Notes: a model not told the origin generated them from the sequence alone. A stretch of DNA of 64,000 bases from Candidatus Laterigemmans baculatus (GCF_010367455.1 NZ_WRPR01000023.1:97372-161371), one strand, 5' to 3'. Shown: positions 43,748 to 53,454, counted from the stretch's first letter. Numbers and translations: made by a program.

Positions 43748-44709
43748 GCCCAGCACTCCGCGTCGGCGTAAGCGGCCTCGATTATCTGATTGGTCAATCG
43801 ACCCTCCTCCCCGCTCACCGTGGGCTCGCGATCCTGGGTGATTGCCGAGACGAAATCTGCGATCAGCGGGGCGTTGAAATTGGCTGCCGGCGGATGCTGC
43901 TCGACCTTTCGCTCGGCGTCCGATTCGATGATCAATTCGGTGCCGTTCAGGGGGCGAGCGAGCAACCGGCCACGGCTGCCGGTGACGACGAACTCATCTG
44001 GATCGCTGCTGCCGCGAAAATGAGACTGCAGCGTTCCCACCACGCCGCTGGTGAATTGCATGAGCAGCACCGCGGTATCTTCGGAACCGTCTTCGGCAAC
44101 GACTCGATCGCAGATGGCTTTCACCGATCGTGGCGGTCCAAAAAGCGTCGTGAAAATGTTAATGCGATGGCTGCCCACGTCCATCAGGGCACCGCCGCCG
44201 CCCTGCTCGAGGCGCCAGCGCCACCCGTCGCTGGCCGCATCGGTCGAGGTGACGGCTGAGACGGCCATCGGTTTTCCGATCGCTCCTTCGCGGATCAACT
44301 GCTGCATGCGGTGCACCAGCGGATAGAAGCGGCGATAGTAGGCGACGCTCAACTTCACTCCCGCCTCCTGACACGCCTCGATCATTTGATCGCATTCGGC
44401 AGCCGTCATCGCCATCGGCTTCTCGACCAACACATGCTTTCCGGCCCGCGCCGCAGCCAGCGTTTGCGGTAGATGCTCGCAGACGGGCGTGGCAATGTAG
44501 ACCACGTCAATGTCGCGGTCGACGAGCAGCTCGAAAGCGTCTTCGTACGCCCTCTCGACAGCAAACGTGCGGCAGAAAGCGGCGAGTTCGCCTGGGTCGC
44601 GGCGACAGGCGGCAAGCAGGCGACTGCACGGTTCGGCAAGAATCGCTTGAGCGACCCGCTTGCGGGCCACATCACCGCAGCCGATCAAACCCCAGTTCAA
44701 TGTGCTCAT
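43735..44709 (-). CDS. Gfo/Idh/MocA oxidoreductase, last gene of the RidA-DUF1501 operon
   Basis: The product is 324 residues without export signal. The Rossmann motif (NWGLIGCGDVARKRV) and KHVLVEKPMAMT with the catalytic Lys are typical. Central GGGGALMDVGSHRINIF holds the usual Asp-x3-His. The enzyme should oxidise a sugar or cyclitol derivative with NAD(P). It begins 4 nt after the DUF1501 gene, so it is translated from the same messenger. It overlaps the convergent EEP gene by 13 nt. Confidence 0.93.
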   Translation of the reverse strand: MSTLNWGLIGCGDVARKRVAQAILAEPCSRLLAACRRDPGELAAFCRTFAVERAYEDAFELLVDRDIDVVYIATPVCEHLPQTLAAARAGKHVLVEKPMAMTAAECDQMIEACQEAGVKLSVAYYRRFYPLVHRMQQLIREGAIGKPMAVSAVTSTDAASDGWRWRLEQGGGGALMDVGSHRINIFTTLFGPPRSVKAICDRVVAEDGSEDTAVLLMQFTSGVVGTLQSHFRGSSDPDEFVVTGSRGRLLARPLNGTELIIESDAERKVEQHPPAANFNAPLIADFVSAITQDREPTVSGEEGRLTNQIIEAAYADAECWAQRP

Positions 44710-44713
44710 GGTG

Positions 44714-46147
44714 TTAGTTCAAAAGAGCCTTTAGCACCCGCGCTTCCTCGACACCGGTCAAGCGAAAATCGAGACCTTGGAACTTGTAGGTCAGCCGGTC
44801 GTGGTCGATGCCTAACTGGTGCAGCAAGGTGGCGTGTAAGTCGCGAACGTGGGCAACATCTTGAACCGCATTGTAGCCAAGCTCGTCGGTCGCTCCATAA
44901 GTGGTCCCGCCGCGGATTCCACCTCCGGCCAACCACATGCTAAAGCCTTTGATGTGGTGATCGCGCCCGGCGGTGCTGCCTTTGCCTTGGAACATCGGGG
45001 TGCGGCCGAATTCGCCTCCCCAGATGATGAGCGTATCGTCTAACATTCCGCGCTGTTTGAGATCGGTCAGCAGCGCCCAGGTCGGCTTATCGGTCAGCCC
45101 GCAGCACGTATCCATATAGCGGACCAGATCCCCGTGGTGATCCCAGCCACGATGGTAGAGCTGGATGAACCGCACGCCCTTCTCCGCCAGCCGTCGGGCC
45201 AAGAGACAATTCGAAGCAAAGCTGCCATCGCCCCCTTGGGTACCGTACATGTCCAGCACATGTTGAGGTTCATCCGAGAGGTCCATCAAGCCTGGGACGC
45301 TGGTCTGCATTCGGAAAGCCATCTCGTACGAAGCGATGCGAGTGGCGATCTCGGGATTGTCGACCACTTCATCGCGAACCCGGTTAAGCGCATGGACCGT
45401 ATCGACCAACCGTCGTTGCCGCTCGGAAGTGATTCCCCGTGGATTGCGAACGTAGTGGACGGGATCGCCGGAGGCGTAGAACTCCATTCCCTGATAACGG
45501 CTGGGGAGAAAGCCGCTGTGCCATTGCCGCGACGAGATCGGTTGCGGATTGCGTCCCCCTTGGCTGGTCAGCACGACGAACCCGGGCAGATCCTGGCTTT
45601 CGCTGCCCAACCCGTAGGTCACCCACGATCCGATGCTGGGCCGTCCAGAGATGGAGGTCCCGGTGTTCATCAGCGTATGGGCGGGGTCGTGATTGATTTG
45701 ATCGGTCGTCATCGAACGGACGATCGCAATGTCGTCGGCGAGCTTTGCGGTCCAAGGCAAGAAGTCGCTGATCTCCTGACCGCTCTGGCCGTAGCGCTGG
45801 AATTTGGTCTGTGGGCCGAGGCACTTTAGTTGCGCTCCCTGCAGCTGCGCGATCGGTTGCCCCTGCGTATAAGACTCGGGCATGGGCTGATCGTTCAACT
45901 CGGCTAGCTTCGGCTTATAGTCGAAGGTTTCCAGATGCGACGGACCGCCCGACATGTAGAGAAAGATGACTCGCTTGACCCGCGGCGGACGGTTCGGAAA
46001 ACCGACGATTCCCGGCTGGTTCGGTGCCGCCGACGCCCCCCGGAGATCGGGGTGCAGCAGGTTTGCCAGGGCGATCGAGCCCAGCCCGGTCCCGGTGCGG
46101 CGGAGGAACGTGCGGCGCGCGATCTGGAGCGGATCGGTGATAGACAT
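44714..46147 (-). CDS. DUF1501 exported protein
   Basis: The ATG at 46147 gives 477 residues with a twin-arginine signal (ARRTFLRRTGTGLGSIALANLL). DUF1501 proteins are related to sulfatase/alkaline-phosphatase-like folds: VKRVIFLYMSGGPSHLETFDYKP near the N-terminus, NHDPAHTLMNTG, then GWDHHGDLV and WGGEFGRTP, GRDHHIKGFS in the C-terminal half, where Asp and His residues could bind metal. The family is almost always paired with a DUF1549/DUF1553 cytochrome, as here (5-nt gap). Its biochemical role is unknown. Confidence 0.95.
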   Translation of the reverse strand: MSITDPLQIARRTFLRRTGTGLGSIALANLLHPDLRGASAAPNQPGIVGFPNRPPRVKRVIFLYMSGGPSHLETFDYKPKLAELNDQPMPESYTQGQPIAQLQGAQLKCLGPQTKFQRYGQSGQEISDFLPWTAKLADDIAIVRSMTTDQINHDPAHTLMNTGTSISGRPSIGSWVTYGLGSESQDLPGFVVLTSQGGRNPQPISSRQWHSGFLPSRYQGMEFYASGDPVHYVRNPRGITSERQRRLVDTVHALNRVRDEVVDNPEIATRIASYEMAFRMQTSVPGLMDLSDEPQHVLDMYGTQGGDGSFASNCLLARRLAEKGVRFIQLYHRGWDHHGDLVRYMDTCCGLTDKPTWALLTDLKQRGMLDDTLIIWGGEFGRTPMFQGKGSTAGRDHHIKGFSMWLAGGGIRGGTTYGATDELGYNAVQDVAHVRDLHATLLHQLGIDHDRLTYKFQGLDFRLTGVEEARVLKALLN

Positions 46148-46152
46148 CGCGA

Positions 46153-48453
46153 CTAGTTCCGGGTAACGAACTCGTTCAAATTGAAAATGGCACGCGCCAC
46201 CGACGTCCAAGCGGCGAGTTCCACCGCGGCGAGCTCTTCAGCCGCCGGTGCCATCCCCGTTTGCAGTAGCTCGAATGCCGCTCGAGGATCGAGCTGGAAT
46301 TCAGCCCGATCTTGTTCGTACAGCTTTCGCAACAGTTCCAACTCCCGCTCGTCGGCTTCGCGAGAGAGTGCCGTCCGCCATGCCCACCGCAACCGTGGGT
46401 CGGTTTCGGTTCCTCCTTCACGCACGATCCGCTCCGCGTATTGGCGGCTCGCTTCGAGGAACGTCGGATCGTTCAAGAGCACCAAGGCAGCCTGAGGCGT
46501 GTTGGAGACGGCTCGCTCAGCGGTACACTCTTCGCGGCTCGGAGCATCGAAGGCTTTGAGCATCGGATGCAGGAAGCTGCGTTGCCAGTGAACGTAAACG
46601 CCTCGCCGATACTGGTTCGCGTCTTCGTCCACGACGTAGCTGCGTTTGGGAAAGTTGAGTTGGCTGTAATAACCCTCGGGTTGGTACGGGCGGGCGCTCA
46701 CTCCGTCGAGTTCCAAAGTCAACAATCCGCTGATCGCCAGTGCATTGTCGCGAATCAGCTCGGCGTCGAGCCGCGGCCGCCCCTGTCGCGCGAGCCACTG
46801 ATTATGAGGATCCCGCTCGCGGAGTTCGGCGGATTCCAGCGACGATTGACGAAAGGTTGCCGATAAAACCATCAGCCGCAGGACGTGTTTCGTGTCCCAG
46901 CCACTGTCGACGAACTCGCAGGCCAACCAGTCGAGCAACTCCGGGTGTGTCGGTGGCTGACCTTGCGAACCAAAGTCTTCGAGGCTGGTTGCCAGTCCGC
47001 GTCCGAAACACAACTTCCACAGCCGGTTGACGAACACGCGGGCCGTCAGCGGGTGATCGGGCCGCGTGACCCAGCGGGCCAGGTCGAGCCGCGTCGCCCG
47101 CCCTTCGGTCTCGAGCGGAGCGAACATCATAGGAACGCCCGGCTCGACGATCTCACCTAATTCGTCCATCCAGTCGCCACGGTGGAGGACCCGAATCGGC
47201 CGCGCTGCGATCGCCTCGGTCACCATCGTCCGCCGCGGACCGGCGGGGGAGGGGACTTCGATTTCCGGCTCCCGCCGGGTGGGTGAGCGATCGCGGCCAT
47301 CGAACGATTGCAGATCGTCGATGTCGGCAAAGAAGGCTGCCAACCGATAGAAGTCGCGCTGCGGGAGCGGATCGTACTTGTGGTCGTGGCATTCGGCGCA
47401 GGCGACCGTCATCCCCAACCACACCGAACCAAAGTTTCGCACTCGATCGGCGGAGTACTTAGCGAGATACTCCTTTTGTTGCACACCCCCTTCGTGCGAG
47501 GTTTGCAAGATTCGGTTGTATCCCGATGCGATCTTCTGCTCGAGCGTCGCTTCCGGAAGCAGATCACCCGCCAACTGCTCGGCGGTGAACCGGTCAAAGG
47601 GAAGGTTATTGTTGAAAGCCTGGATGACATAATCGCGGTACGGATCGATCACATGCTCTTGATCGCCGTGATAGCCAACGGTGTCGGCGAACCGCACCAG
47701 GTCGAACCAGTAGATCGCCATCCGCTCGCCGTAGCGGGGCGAGGCGAGCAACCGATCGACAAGCTCGGCACAGGCACGGTCCGGATTCTCGACATAAGCT
47801 GCCGAGAATTTCGCCACTTCGCGTTCGCTCGGCGGGAGGCCGACGAGCGTCTCCGAATATCGCCGCACCAATGTTCGCGGGTCGGCCTCGGAGGACTGCG
47901 GTAGCCCTTGTTGGTCAAGCCGAGCTGCGACGAATCGGTCGATGGGACCCGAGACGCGGTAGCCGTCAGGGATCGCCGGCAGAGCAGGACGGGTCGGCGT
48001 CGTAAAGGCCCAATGCTCCTGCCACTCGGCACCCTCCTCAATCCAACGGCGGATCAACGCCCGCTCGGCCGCCTCGAGCGACTTCCCCGAATCGGCCGGC
48101 GGCATCCGCATGTCTTCGTCGGCGTGATCGATCCTTGCCCACAGCTCACTCTGTTCGGGCTTGCCGGGCACGATCCATTGCACACCGCCAATCTCTGCAA
48201 ACAGGCTCTCGGGGACATCGAGCCGCAGGTCGGCTGCCCGCTCTTCCGGATCCGGACCATGGCAAGCGAAGCAGTGGTCCGACAGAATCGGTCGCACGTC
48301 GCGGCTAAACTCGAGTCGCTGGGTTTCACTCGGCTCAGCCGCCGTGGCCGTCGATCCTGCGCCACTGATCGCAGCCGCGAAGGCTGCGACCAAGGCGAAC
48401 GCGACTCCGCCTCGCGCAAACGAGTTCCTGCGTTTCGAGCTGCTCACTCGCAT
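46153..48453 (-). CDS. planctomycete cytochrome c plus DUF1549/DUF1553 protein
   Basis: The product is 766 residues with signal peptide (ALVAAFAAAISGAGSTATA) and AGGGGA before the ATG. A PSCyt1-type heme domain has CFACH at 61-65 and MPP as the likely Met ligand region. The DUF1549 domain (about 165-370) contains YWFDLVRFADTVGYHGDQ and CAECHDHKYDP, a second CxxCH. The DUF1553 domain (about 430-690) carries HPLTARVFVNRLWKLCFGRGL and GQPPTHPELLDWLA. These proteins are thought to take part in exported electron transfer and degradation of complex substrates, but the function is not established. Confidence 0.95.
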   Translation of the reverse strand: MRVSSSKRRNSFARGGVAFALVAAFAAAISGAGSTATAAEPSETQRLEFSRDVRPILSDHCFACHGPDPEERAADLRLDVPESLFAEIGGVQWIVPGKPEQSELWARIDHADEDMRMPPADSGKSLEAAERALIRRWIEEGAEWQEHWAFTTPTRPALPAIPDGYRVSGPIDRFVAARLDQQGLPQSSEADPRTLVRRYSETLVGLPPSEREVAKFSAAYVENPDRACAELVDRLLASPRYGERMAIYWFDLVRFADTVGYHGDQEHVIDPYRDYVIQAFNNNLPFDRFTAEQLAGDLLPEATLEQKIASGYNRILQTSHEGGVQQKEYLAKYSADRVRNFGSVWLGMTVACAECHDHKYDPLPQRDFYRLAAFFADIDDLQSFDGRDRSPTRREPEIEVPSPAGPRRTMVTEAIAARPIRVLHRGDWMDELGEIVEPGVPMMFAPLETEGRATRLDLARWVTRPDHPLTARVFVNRLWKLCFGRGLATSLEDFGSQGQPPTHPELLDWLACEFVDSGWDTKHVLRLMVLSATFRQSSLESAELRERDPHNQWLARQGRPRLDAELIRDNALAISGLLTLELDGVSARPYQPEGYYSQLNFPKRSYVVDEDANQYRRGVYVHWQRSFLHPMLKAFDAPSREECTAERAVSNTPQAALVLLNDPTFLEASRQYAERIVREGGTETDPRLRWAWRTALSREADERELELLRKLYEQDRAEFQLDPRAAFELLQTGMAPAAEELAAVELAAWTSVARAIFNLNEFVTRN

Positions 48454-48474
48454 CGCGTCCCCTTTGGCTTTGTC

Positions 48475-49884
48475 TTAACGCTTCTCCGCAGGACCAACGC
48501 TCACGCCGATCATGTCCAGCGTATAGATTCCCTCTTCCGCACCGACGCCGCGAACGTGGATCAGCGATGCAGCCGGCGGGCGTTCTGCATTGTAGTAGTG
48601 CGGGCGGACCTCTCGCAGCGCAGGACTGACCGAGGGATCGCAGGCGTAGTAGGTAGCTTTGATCAGATGGTTGAAATCGCAGCCCGTTCGTTCGCACAGT
48701 TGCTTGAGCACTGCAAAGACCTGTTCCGCTTGCTGCTCTGCCGGAACCGACGGGTCGCCCGTGATCCCGGAGACGAACACCCAGCCCCGGTGGGCCGCTG
48801 AGCGGACGACCGCAGCGCGGCTGTAGACCGGCGAAGCAGTCATCCAGGGAGGCGTCAGGAAGCGGGCCGCTTCATCAGCTTGCGGTGCCGCAGCGTCCGT
48901 AGCGCGCGGCTTCGTTGCCATCGGCTTGGCGGCGATCATCTCGATCTCGGTCGGCCCCGGAATCGACGCCTGCCACTCGGTCAGAACGACCGGCGGAGCG
49001 GATTCACCTTGGTAGCTGTCGGCGATCGCTTTGAGGGCTTCGTCGGCTTCCTCCATGGGGTTGATGAATGCTTTGACCTGGACGACATGCTGGTTGGGAT
49101 CGAGGCCAAAATGCTCGAGCGTGCGGTGCAGACCGGCCATCGTGTTGCGCACGCCTTCGGCCAACGACTGCCCTTTCTCGAGTTGGCCTGAGATGTAGTA
49201 GATTTCGCCCGGTGGCATCACCGAGACGTGCGAGAGCGAGTGCGGCGACGGCAGTCCGTCGGCTTTGAAGGTGGCGATCTGTTGGGTGTCGGTTCGGTGG
49301 GGCTTGGGCAGAGGAGCGACGGCCACGCCATCCATCGTGACCAGCACGTCCTGGCGGGGCTGAGCGGTGACGATCCAGGTTGCTGCCGGACGAGCCTCTC
49401 CGGAAAACGCCTTGGCGACTTGTTTGCGGGCCGCCTGCAAACTCGGGTAATCGGCCGCGTAGACGTTCAGCCGCACCATCCGCTGGGAACTGCTGCCGGC
49501 GGCCGCGAGCGCCCGCTCAAGATTGCCGAGGACCCGTTCGGCCTGTGCCGCGGCGTCGCCGGCGGCCACCACGGTGTCCGTGGCATCGACTGGAAGGATC
49601 AGCCCGGTGTGGGCCAGCGCCGCGGTCGGTGCGACCACCACCGCCGCCGAAGTTCCGGTGGCTGGATCGGCATCGAGGTAGCGGACCTCCCGTCCCTTCC
49701 CGGCCGCCCCGTTCTTCTCAGCCGCCCCGTTCTTTTCAGCCGCTTGGCAATCTCCGCCGGACGCTCCACCGAAGGAGATGACACCAACCGCTGCGCTGGC
49801 TCCCCCGAGGGTCGCCGCCCCGAGGAAGGCCGCGCGAACCAGACGCCGAACAATTTGGAAACCGCTGTTCCGTGGAATGGCCAT
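48475..49884 (-). CDS. exported protein with three RidA/YjgF-like domains
   Basis: The ATG at 49884 gives 469 residues. The N-terminal hydrophobic stretch (RAAFLGAATLGGASAAVGVISFGGA) with RR resembles a Tat signal. Three RidA-like domains follow: about 65-190 (QAERVLGNLERALAAAGSSSQRMVRLNVYAAD), 205-320 (GEIYYISGQLEKG, NTMAGLHRTLEHFG) and 345-465 (WVFVSGITGDPSV, QVFAVLKQLCERTG, PHYYNAERPPAASLIHVRG). The third keeps the PPAAS-type segment near the normal active-site Arg; the others are more diverged. RidA deaminates reactive enamines in the cytoplasm; an exported triple form is unusual. It heads the four-gene operon, 21 nt before the cytochrome gene. Confidence 0.82.
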   Translation of the reverse strand: MAIPRNSGFQIVRRLVRAAFLGAATLGGASAAVGVISFGGASGGDCQAAEKNGAAEKNGAAGKGREVRYLDADPATGTSAAVVVAPTAALAHTGLILPVDATDTVVAAGDAAAQAERVLGNLERALAAAGSSSQRMVRLNVYAADYPSLQAARKQVAKAFSGEARPAATWIVTAQPRQDVLVTMDGVAVAPLPKPHRTDTQQIATFKADGLPSPHSLSHVSVMPPGEIYYISGQLEKGQSLAEGVRNTMAGLHRTLEHFGLDPNQHVVQVKAFINPMEEADEALKAIADSYQGESAPPVVLTEWQASIPGPTEIEMIAAKPMATKPRATDAAAPQADEAARFLTPPWMTASPVYSRAAVVRSAAHRGWVFVSGITGDPSVPAEQQAEQVFAVLKQLCERTGCDFNHLIKATYYACDPSVSPALREVRPHYYNAERPPAASLIHVRGVGAEEGIYTLDMIGVSVGPAEKR

Positions 49885-50067
49885 CAATCGCTCTACCTTG
49901 TTGCGTGTTGCCGATACAATCGAAACCTTTGCTTTTTGAATACGATAACAGCCAGAGCAGGGGTGTTGGATCGACGGACAAGAGCGACCGACGAGTTCAG
50001 CGACAACGTCGTCGAGGTAGCGAGAGCGGTCGGAGAAATCCCCGCCTGTCCCAGTACCCCGCAGGAC

Positions 50068-51852
50068 TCAAGACGCTTCAGGTTTGGGACCGCCGAGAGC
50101 GCTTTTGGTTTCCTCCCCTACCGGCTGCTCTTTCGGCAAGGGGAGAATCATCATGCCCACGTACTCGATCGAGCCGGTCGGGGTGAGCCCTCGGACGCGA
50201 AGCACGATCTGCTCGTAGCGGATGCTCGCCCCCACGCTCAGGCCTTTGCTACCGAGCTTGCTGCGGATCATCTGATCGAGCGTCGCCTCGGGATTCTCGC
50301 CGAGTCGGATGTCGTAAAACCGTTCCACGTCTCCTGCTTTGATCGTGCCTCGCAGAGGAAACTCGAGCGCCTCCGGCAGGCATTCCGCCTCGCGTTCCTG
50401 ACGGGCGAAGACGCGGTCCACCAGGGGCCGAACCCCGGGCCGCAGGACCACGATCAGATGGTCCCCGATCTCGATCTGCGAACGACCTTGCGGCGGAATG
50501 ATCTGATCCTGCCGCACGATCAGGGCCACGACGACCCCGTCGGGCAGTGCCAGATCTTTGAGCATTCGGCCCGCCGCCCGCGAATCCTCGTCGACGTAGT
50601 AATCGACGATGTCGCCTTCGACGTTCCGCAACGAGCTGATCTCGAGCGTCACCGGCGGCTCGGCTTTGGCCGGCGTCTCCAGCTTCAGATAGCGGGCAAC
50701 CGCCGGCAACGTCCAGCCTTGAATCACTGCCGAGACGAGGACCACGAAGAAGACGACATCGAAGATCAGCGACGCGCTCTCGAGTCCCTGCATCAAGGGA
50801 AAAGTCGCCAAAGTGATCGGGACCGCACCTTTCAGCCCGACCCAGGAGATGAACAGCATCTCGCGAAAGCTGAACCGCAACGCGGAAATGGTCAAAAACA
50901 CCGACAGCGGGCGAGCGACCAGGATCAACACCGCGGCGATTATCAGCCCTGGCCCAGCGACGTCCAGCAAGCGGCTCGGAAAACTGAGCATCCCGAGCAC
51001 GATAAACATCAGGATCTGCCCCAGCCACGCGGCCGCGTCGTGGAACAGCAAGATGCCTCGATGGAAGACTGGCCGGCCGTTCCCGATCACGATCCCAGCC
51101 AGGTATACCGCGAGAAAGCCACTCCCGCCAATCGCGGCGGCGAAACCGTAAGCGAACAACCCAAACGCGGTGGCCAGGATCGGATAGAGCCCAGCCGCAT
51201 CGAGCTGGATATTTTTAAGCACCCAAACCGCCAACCGGCCGACGACCAACCCGATCACGCCCCCGAGAACGATCTGGTTGAGGAACAGCGTGATCAAGGC
51301 GGGGCCGAGCGGGACCTCACCGCTCAGCACCTGGATCAACCCGACGGTCAAGAAGATCGCCATCGGATCGTTCGAGCCGCTCTCCACCTCCAGCGTGTCG
51401 GCGACGCGGCGGCGAATGTGCACGCCTCCGCTGCGGAGCACCGAAAAAACCGCCGCCGCATCGGTGGAACCGACGATCCCGCCCAGCAGCAGTCCCTGCA
51501 GATTCGTCAGCCCCAGAATCGCTGCCGCCGCCAAGCCGGTCACGACCGAGGTCAGCAACACGCCGGCCGTCGCCAAGATCCCCGCCGGCTTCCAAGCGGC
51601 GCGGATCGAACGGTAGGGCGTGCGGAGACCGCCGTCGAACAGAATCAGCCCCAGGGCAATCGTCCCGATCCCGTGGGCCAGGCTGTAATTCTCAAATTCA
51701 ATCCCGCCGATCCCTTCGGATCCGGCCAGCATCCCCAGCGCCAGGAATAGCACCAGCACCGGAACGCCCAGACGGGCCGAAAATTTACTCGAGGCGATCC
51801 CCAGCAAAAGCAGAATGCCGGTGACCAGGAGGATCGTGTCGATGACGAACAT
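50068..51852 (-). CDS. K+/H+ antiporter of the CPA1 CvrA/NhaP2 type
   Basis: This 594-residue protein has about 12 membrane segments from the start to residue 390, with the CPA1 core motifs FLALGMLAGSEG, GLILFDGGLRTP, GGIVGSTDAAAV and VESGSNDPMAI containing the Asp residues of the ion-binding site. A TrkA-C-type regulatory domain lies at about 400-480 and a CorC-associated-like domain to the C-terminus (DVERFYDIRLGENPEATLDQMI, KGLSVGASIRYEQIVLRVRG), the same layout as CvrA (578 residues in E. coli). It should exchange K+ or Na+ for H+ across the cytoplasmic membrane under nucleotide control. Confidence 0.92.
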   Translation of the reverse strand: MFVIDTILLVTGILLLLGIASSKFSARLGVPVLVLFLALGMLAGSEGIGGIEFENYSLAHGIGTIALGLILFDGGLRTPYRSIRAAWKPAGILATAGVLLTSVVTGLAAAAILGLTNLQGLLLGGIVGSTDAAAVFSVLRSGGVHIRRRVADTLEVESGSNDPMAIFLTVGLIQVLSGEVPLGPALITLFLNQIVLGGVIGLVVGRLAVWVLKNIQLDAAGLYPILATAFGLFAYGFAAAIGGSGFLAVYLAGIVIGNGRPVFHRGILLFHDAAAWLGQILMFIVLGMLSFPSRLLDVAGPGLIIAAVLILVARPLSVFLTISALRFSFREMLFISWVGLKGAVPITLATFPLMQGLESASLIFDVVFFVVLVSAVIQGWTLPAVARYLKLETPAKAEPPVTLEISSLRNVEGDIVDYYVDEDSRAAGRMLKDLALPDGVVVALIVRQDQIIPPQGRSQIEIGDHLIVVLRPGVRPLVDRVFARQEREAECLPEALEFPLRGTIKAGDVERFYDIRLGENPEATLDQMIRSKLGSKGLSVGASIRYEQIVLRVRGLTPTGSIEYVGMMILPLPKEQPVGEETKSALGGPKPEAS

Positions 51853-51998
51853 GCGGGAACGGTCAGCGTTGAGGCATTAGCGCACAGCGCACAGCACACC
51901 GGCAGCCGGGGGGGCGGGCAGCCGAGCGGGCGGTGCGTCTCCAGAGTCGGCGACGGACCGCCCGCGTGGAAGGGGGGCACCCACGGAAGAGGCACCCG

Positions 51999-52574
51999 TC
52001 AGGACAATTTTTCTTCCACCGAACGCAAGTCTACCGGCTCGGGTGCATGGAAAAAGTGTCCGGGAACAAAGTCCAGCTCGACGCGACACTTCGGCGGTTC
52101 GACATGCGAGAGGTACCAGTCCCAGCGGCGCCAAAAGGAGAGACTCGCCTCCCATTTCCGGAGCGCTCCGCGGAGCTGCTGAATCCGTGGGTCGCGCGGA
52201 GCATTGATCTCCTTCAGGATCGCCAGACAACCCGCCGGACTTCCTTTGAGCAACAGCGCTGTGGCGAAGTTGATCTTGTAGAGCGTCGGGACTTCCGGAC
52301 GCATCCATGTGCAGCCGGGCTTCATGACCATGGCATGGTACAGCGGCACCGCCTCTTGCAGGTTGCCCATCCGCATCAAACACACGCCGATCGCATTCAA
52401 CGTCTCGGGCGAACGTCCCTGTGGCCGCAGCAACTGCAGAGCCGCGTGGTACTGGCCGCTCTCAGCCAGCTGCACGGCCCGGCGGAGCGAGGGCGAGAGG
52501 TTCGCCGGAGCGGCCGTGGCGGAGTCATTCAAACGCACCGCCGTGGCGGATTCCGTTAGTGGTTTCGTAGGCAC
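51999..52574 (-). CDS. TPR-like protein, unknown function
   Basis: A GTG at 52574, preceded by GGAGAG, gives 191 residues; the frame is open a further 26 codons upstream. Helix pairs resembling tetratricopeptide repeats lie at about 30-145 (LRRAVQLAESGQYHAALQLL, GVCLMRMGNLQEAVPLYHAMV, ATALLLKGSPAGCLAILKEI). The C-terminal part is basic and ends in a proline-containing tail (RRWDWYLSHVEPPKCRVELDFVPGHFF). No signal peptide is present. TPR units mediate protein-protein contacts; no partner is evident. Confidence 0.72.
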   Translation of the reverse strand: MPTKPLTESATAVRLNDSATAAPANLSPSLRRAVQLAESGQYHAALQLLRPQGRSPETLNAIGVCLMRMGNLQEAVPLYHAMVMKPGCTWMRPEVPTLYKINFATALLLKGSPAGCLAILKEINAPRDPRIQQLRGALRKWEASLSFWRRWDWYLSHVEPPKCRVELDFVPGHFFHAPEPVDLRSVEEKLS

Positions 52575-52708
52575 GATCGATTCTCTCCATGCGCGCGCAG
52601 CTCCCCTCCGATATCTTGCCGCGGTGGCGGCAGGCAGCGAGAGCGAACGCACGCGGTTCTTTAAACTTGGTAAACGCAGACGGCTCGGGCGAAGAACGCC
52701 GGGCAGGC

Positions 52709-53233
52709 TTAAACCTGCAGCCGAATGTGTTGGGCTACCAAAGAACCCGAGAGAGACCGCGAGAGTCCTCGCGGCGTGCGGCCACCGACAGCCGAGAGTG
52801 GCACGGCGATGGCCTCAACGCCTTCGCCGCACCCCAGGAACAGCAAACCCAGAACTCGCTGGCCACTCAGCCGCCGGCCATCGCGATACCGCCACTCGCC
52901 AGCGTGCGGCGACCGCCAGTCGCTGCGGTCAGCCGCGGGCAGGGGAGCGCGGTCAGCCGCGAGCGTCGCCTCGCGCTTGGGAGACGCAAAAGCCGAGTCG
53001 CAATTGATGTCGAGCGATGATCGCCCCGGCAGCGAACTCGCGGTCGCTACGGTGAATGGAGTCGCCCGCGGCAACGCGAGCTCTGCGACCGCCGATCCGA
53101 CGCTGACGAGCCCGCCGAAGCTGACGAGCCCGCCGACGCTGACGAGCCCGCCGACGCTGACGAGCCCGCCGAGCCCCAAGAGGGCGAGCGCCAAGAGGAC
53201 GAGCACCAGGCGAGGCTGCCGAAGGAGGGACAT
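52709..53233 (-). CDS. small membrane-anchored protein with GGLVSV repeats
   Basis: The product is 174 residues. A hydrophobic N-terminal segment (LVLVLLALALLGLG) continues into four tandem copies of GGLVS(V/F) at residues 22-45. The remainder reads DWRSPHAGEWRYRDGRRLSGQRV, then LGLLFLGCGEGVEAIAVPLSAVGG. Codon third positions are strongly G/C, which supports coding, but no ribosome site is seen. No family is recognised. Confidence 0.5.
   Translation of the reverse strand: MSLLRQPRLVLVLLALALLGLGGLVSVGGLVSVGGLVSFGGLVSVGSAVAELALPRATPFTVATASSLPGRSSLDINCDSAFASPKREATLAADRAPLPAADRSDWRSPHAGEWRYRDGRRLSGQRVLGLLFLGCGEGVEAIAVPLSAVGGRTPRGLSRSLSGSLVAQHIRLQV
53099..53170. repeat. 18-nt tandem array inside a coding sequence
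   Basis: Four in-frame 18-nt units encode the GGLVSV repeats of the small membrane protein; unit core (minus strand) GGCGGGCTCGTCAGCGTC. Confidence 0.85.
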
Positions 53234-53454
53234 GGGCTCAGGCCGAATTTTCAGGATCTACCGATCGAATCTATATCGGTCCGAAAGCCGAACTTCAAGG
53301 CCACCCGGCCTGCCGCGGCGCGACCCGCGGCCCCCCATAAAAGGGCTAGGAAATCTCTTGACGATGCCTCGCCGGTAGGTATATCGTGAGAAACTCTCAA
53401 CGGATCGCTCCGGCGATTTTTGCTCGGTGTTCCCTCGCGGAAGTCCCCCCTCCC

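Noticed and set aside
49228..51750. Open frame of about 840 codons on the plus strand
   Set aside because: It runs antisense through the triple-RidA and antiporter genes, both with clear domains. High GC content produces long antisense frames; the translated product is Arg/Gln/Asp-rich without domain features.
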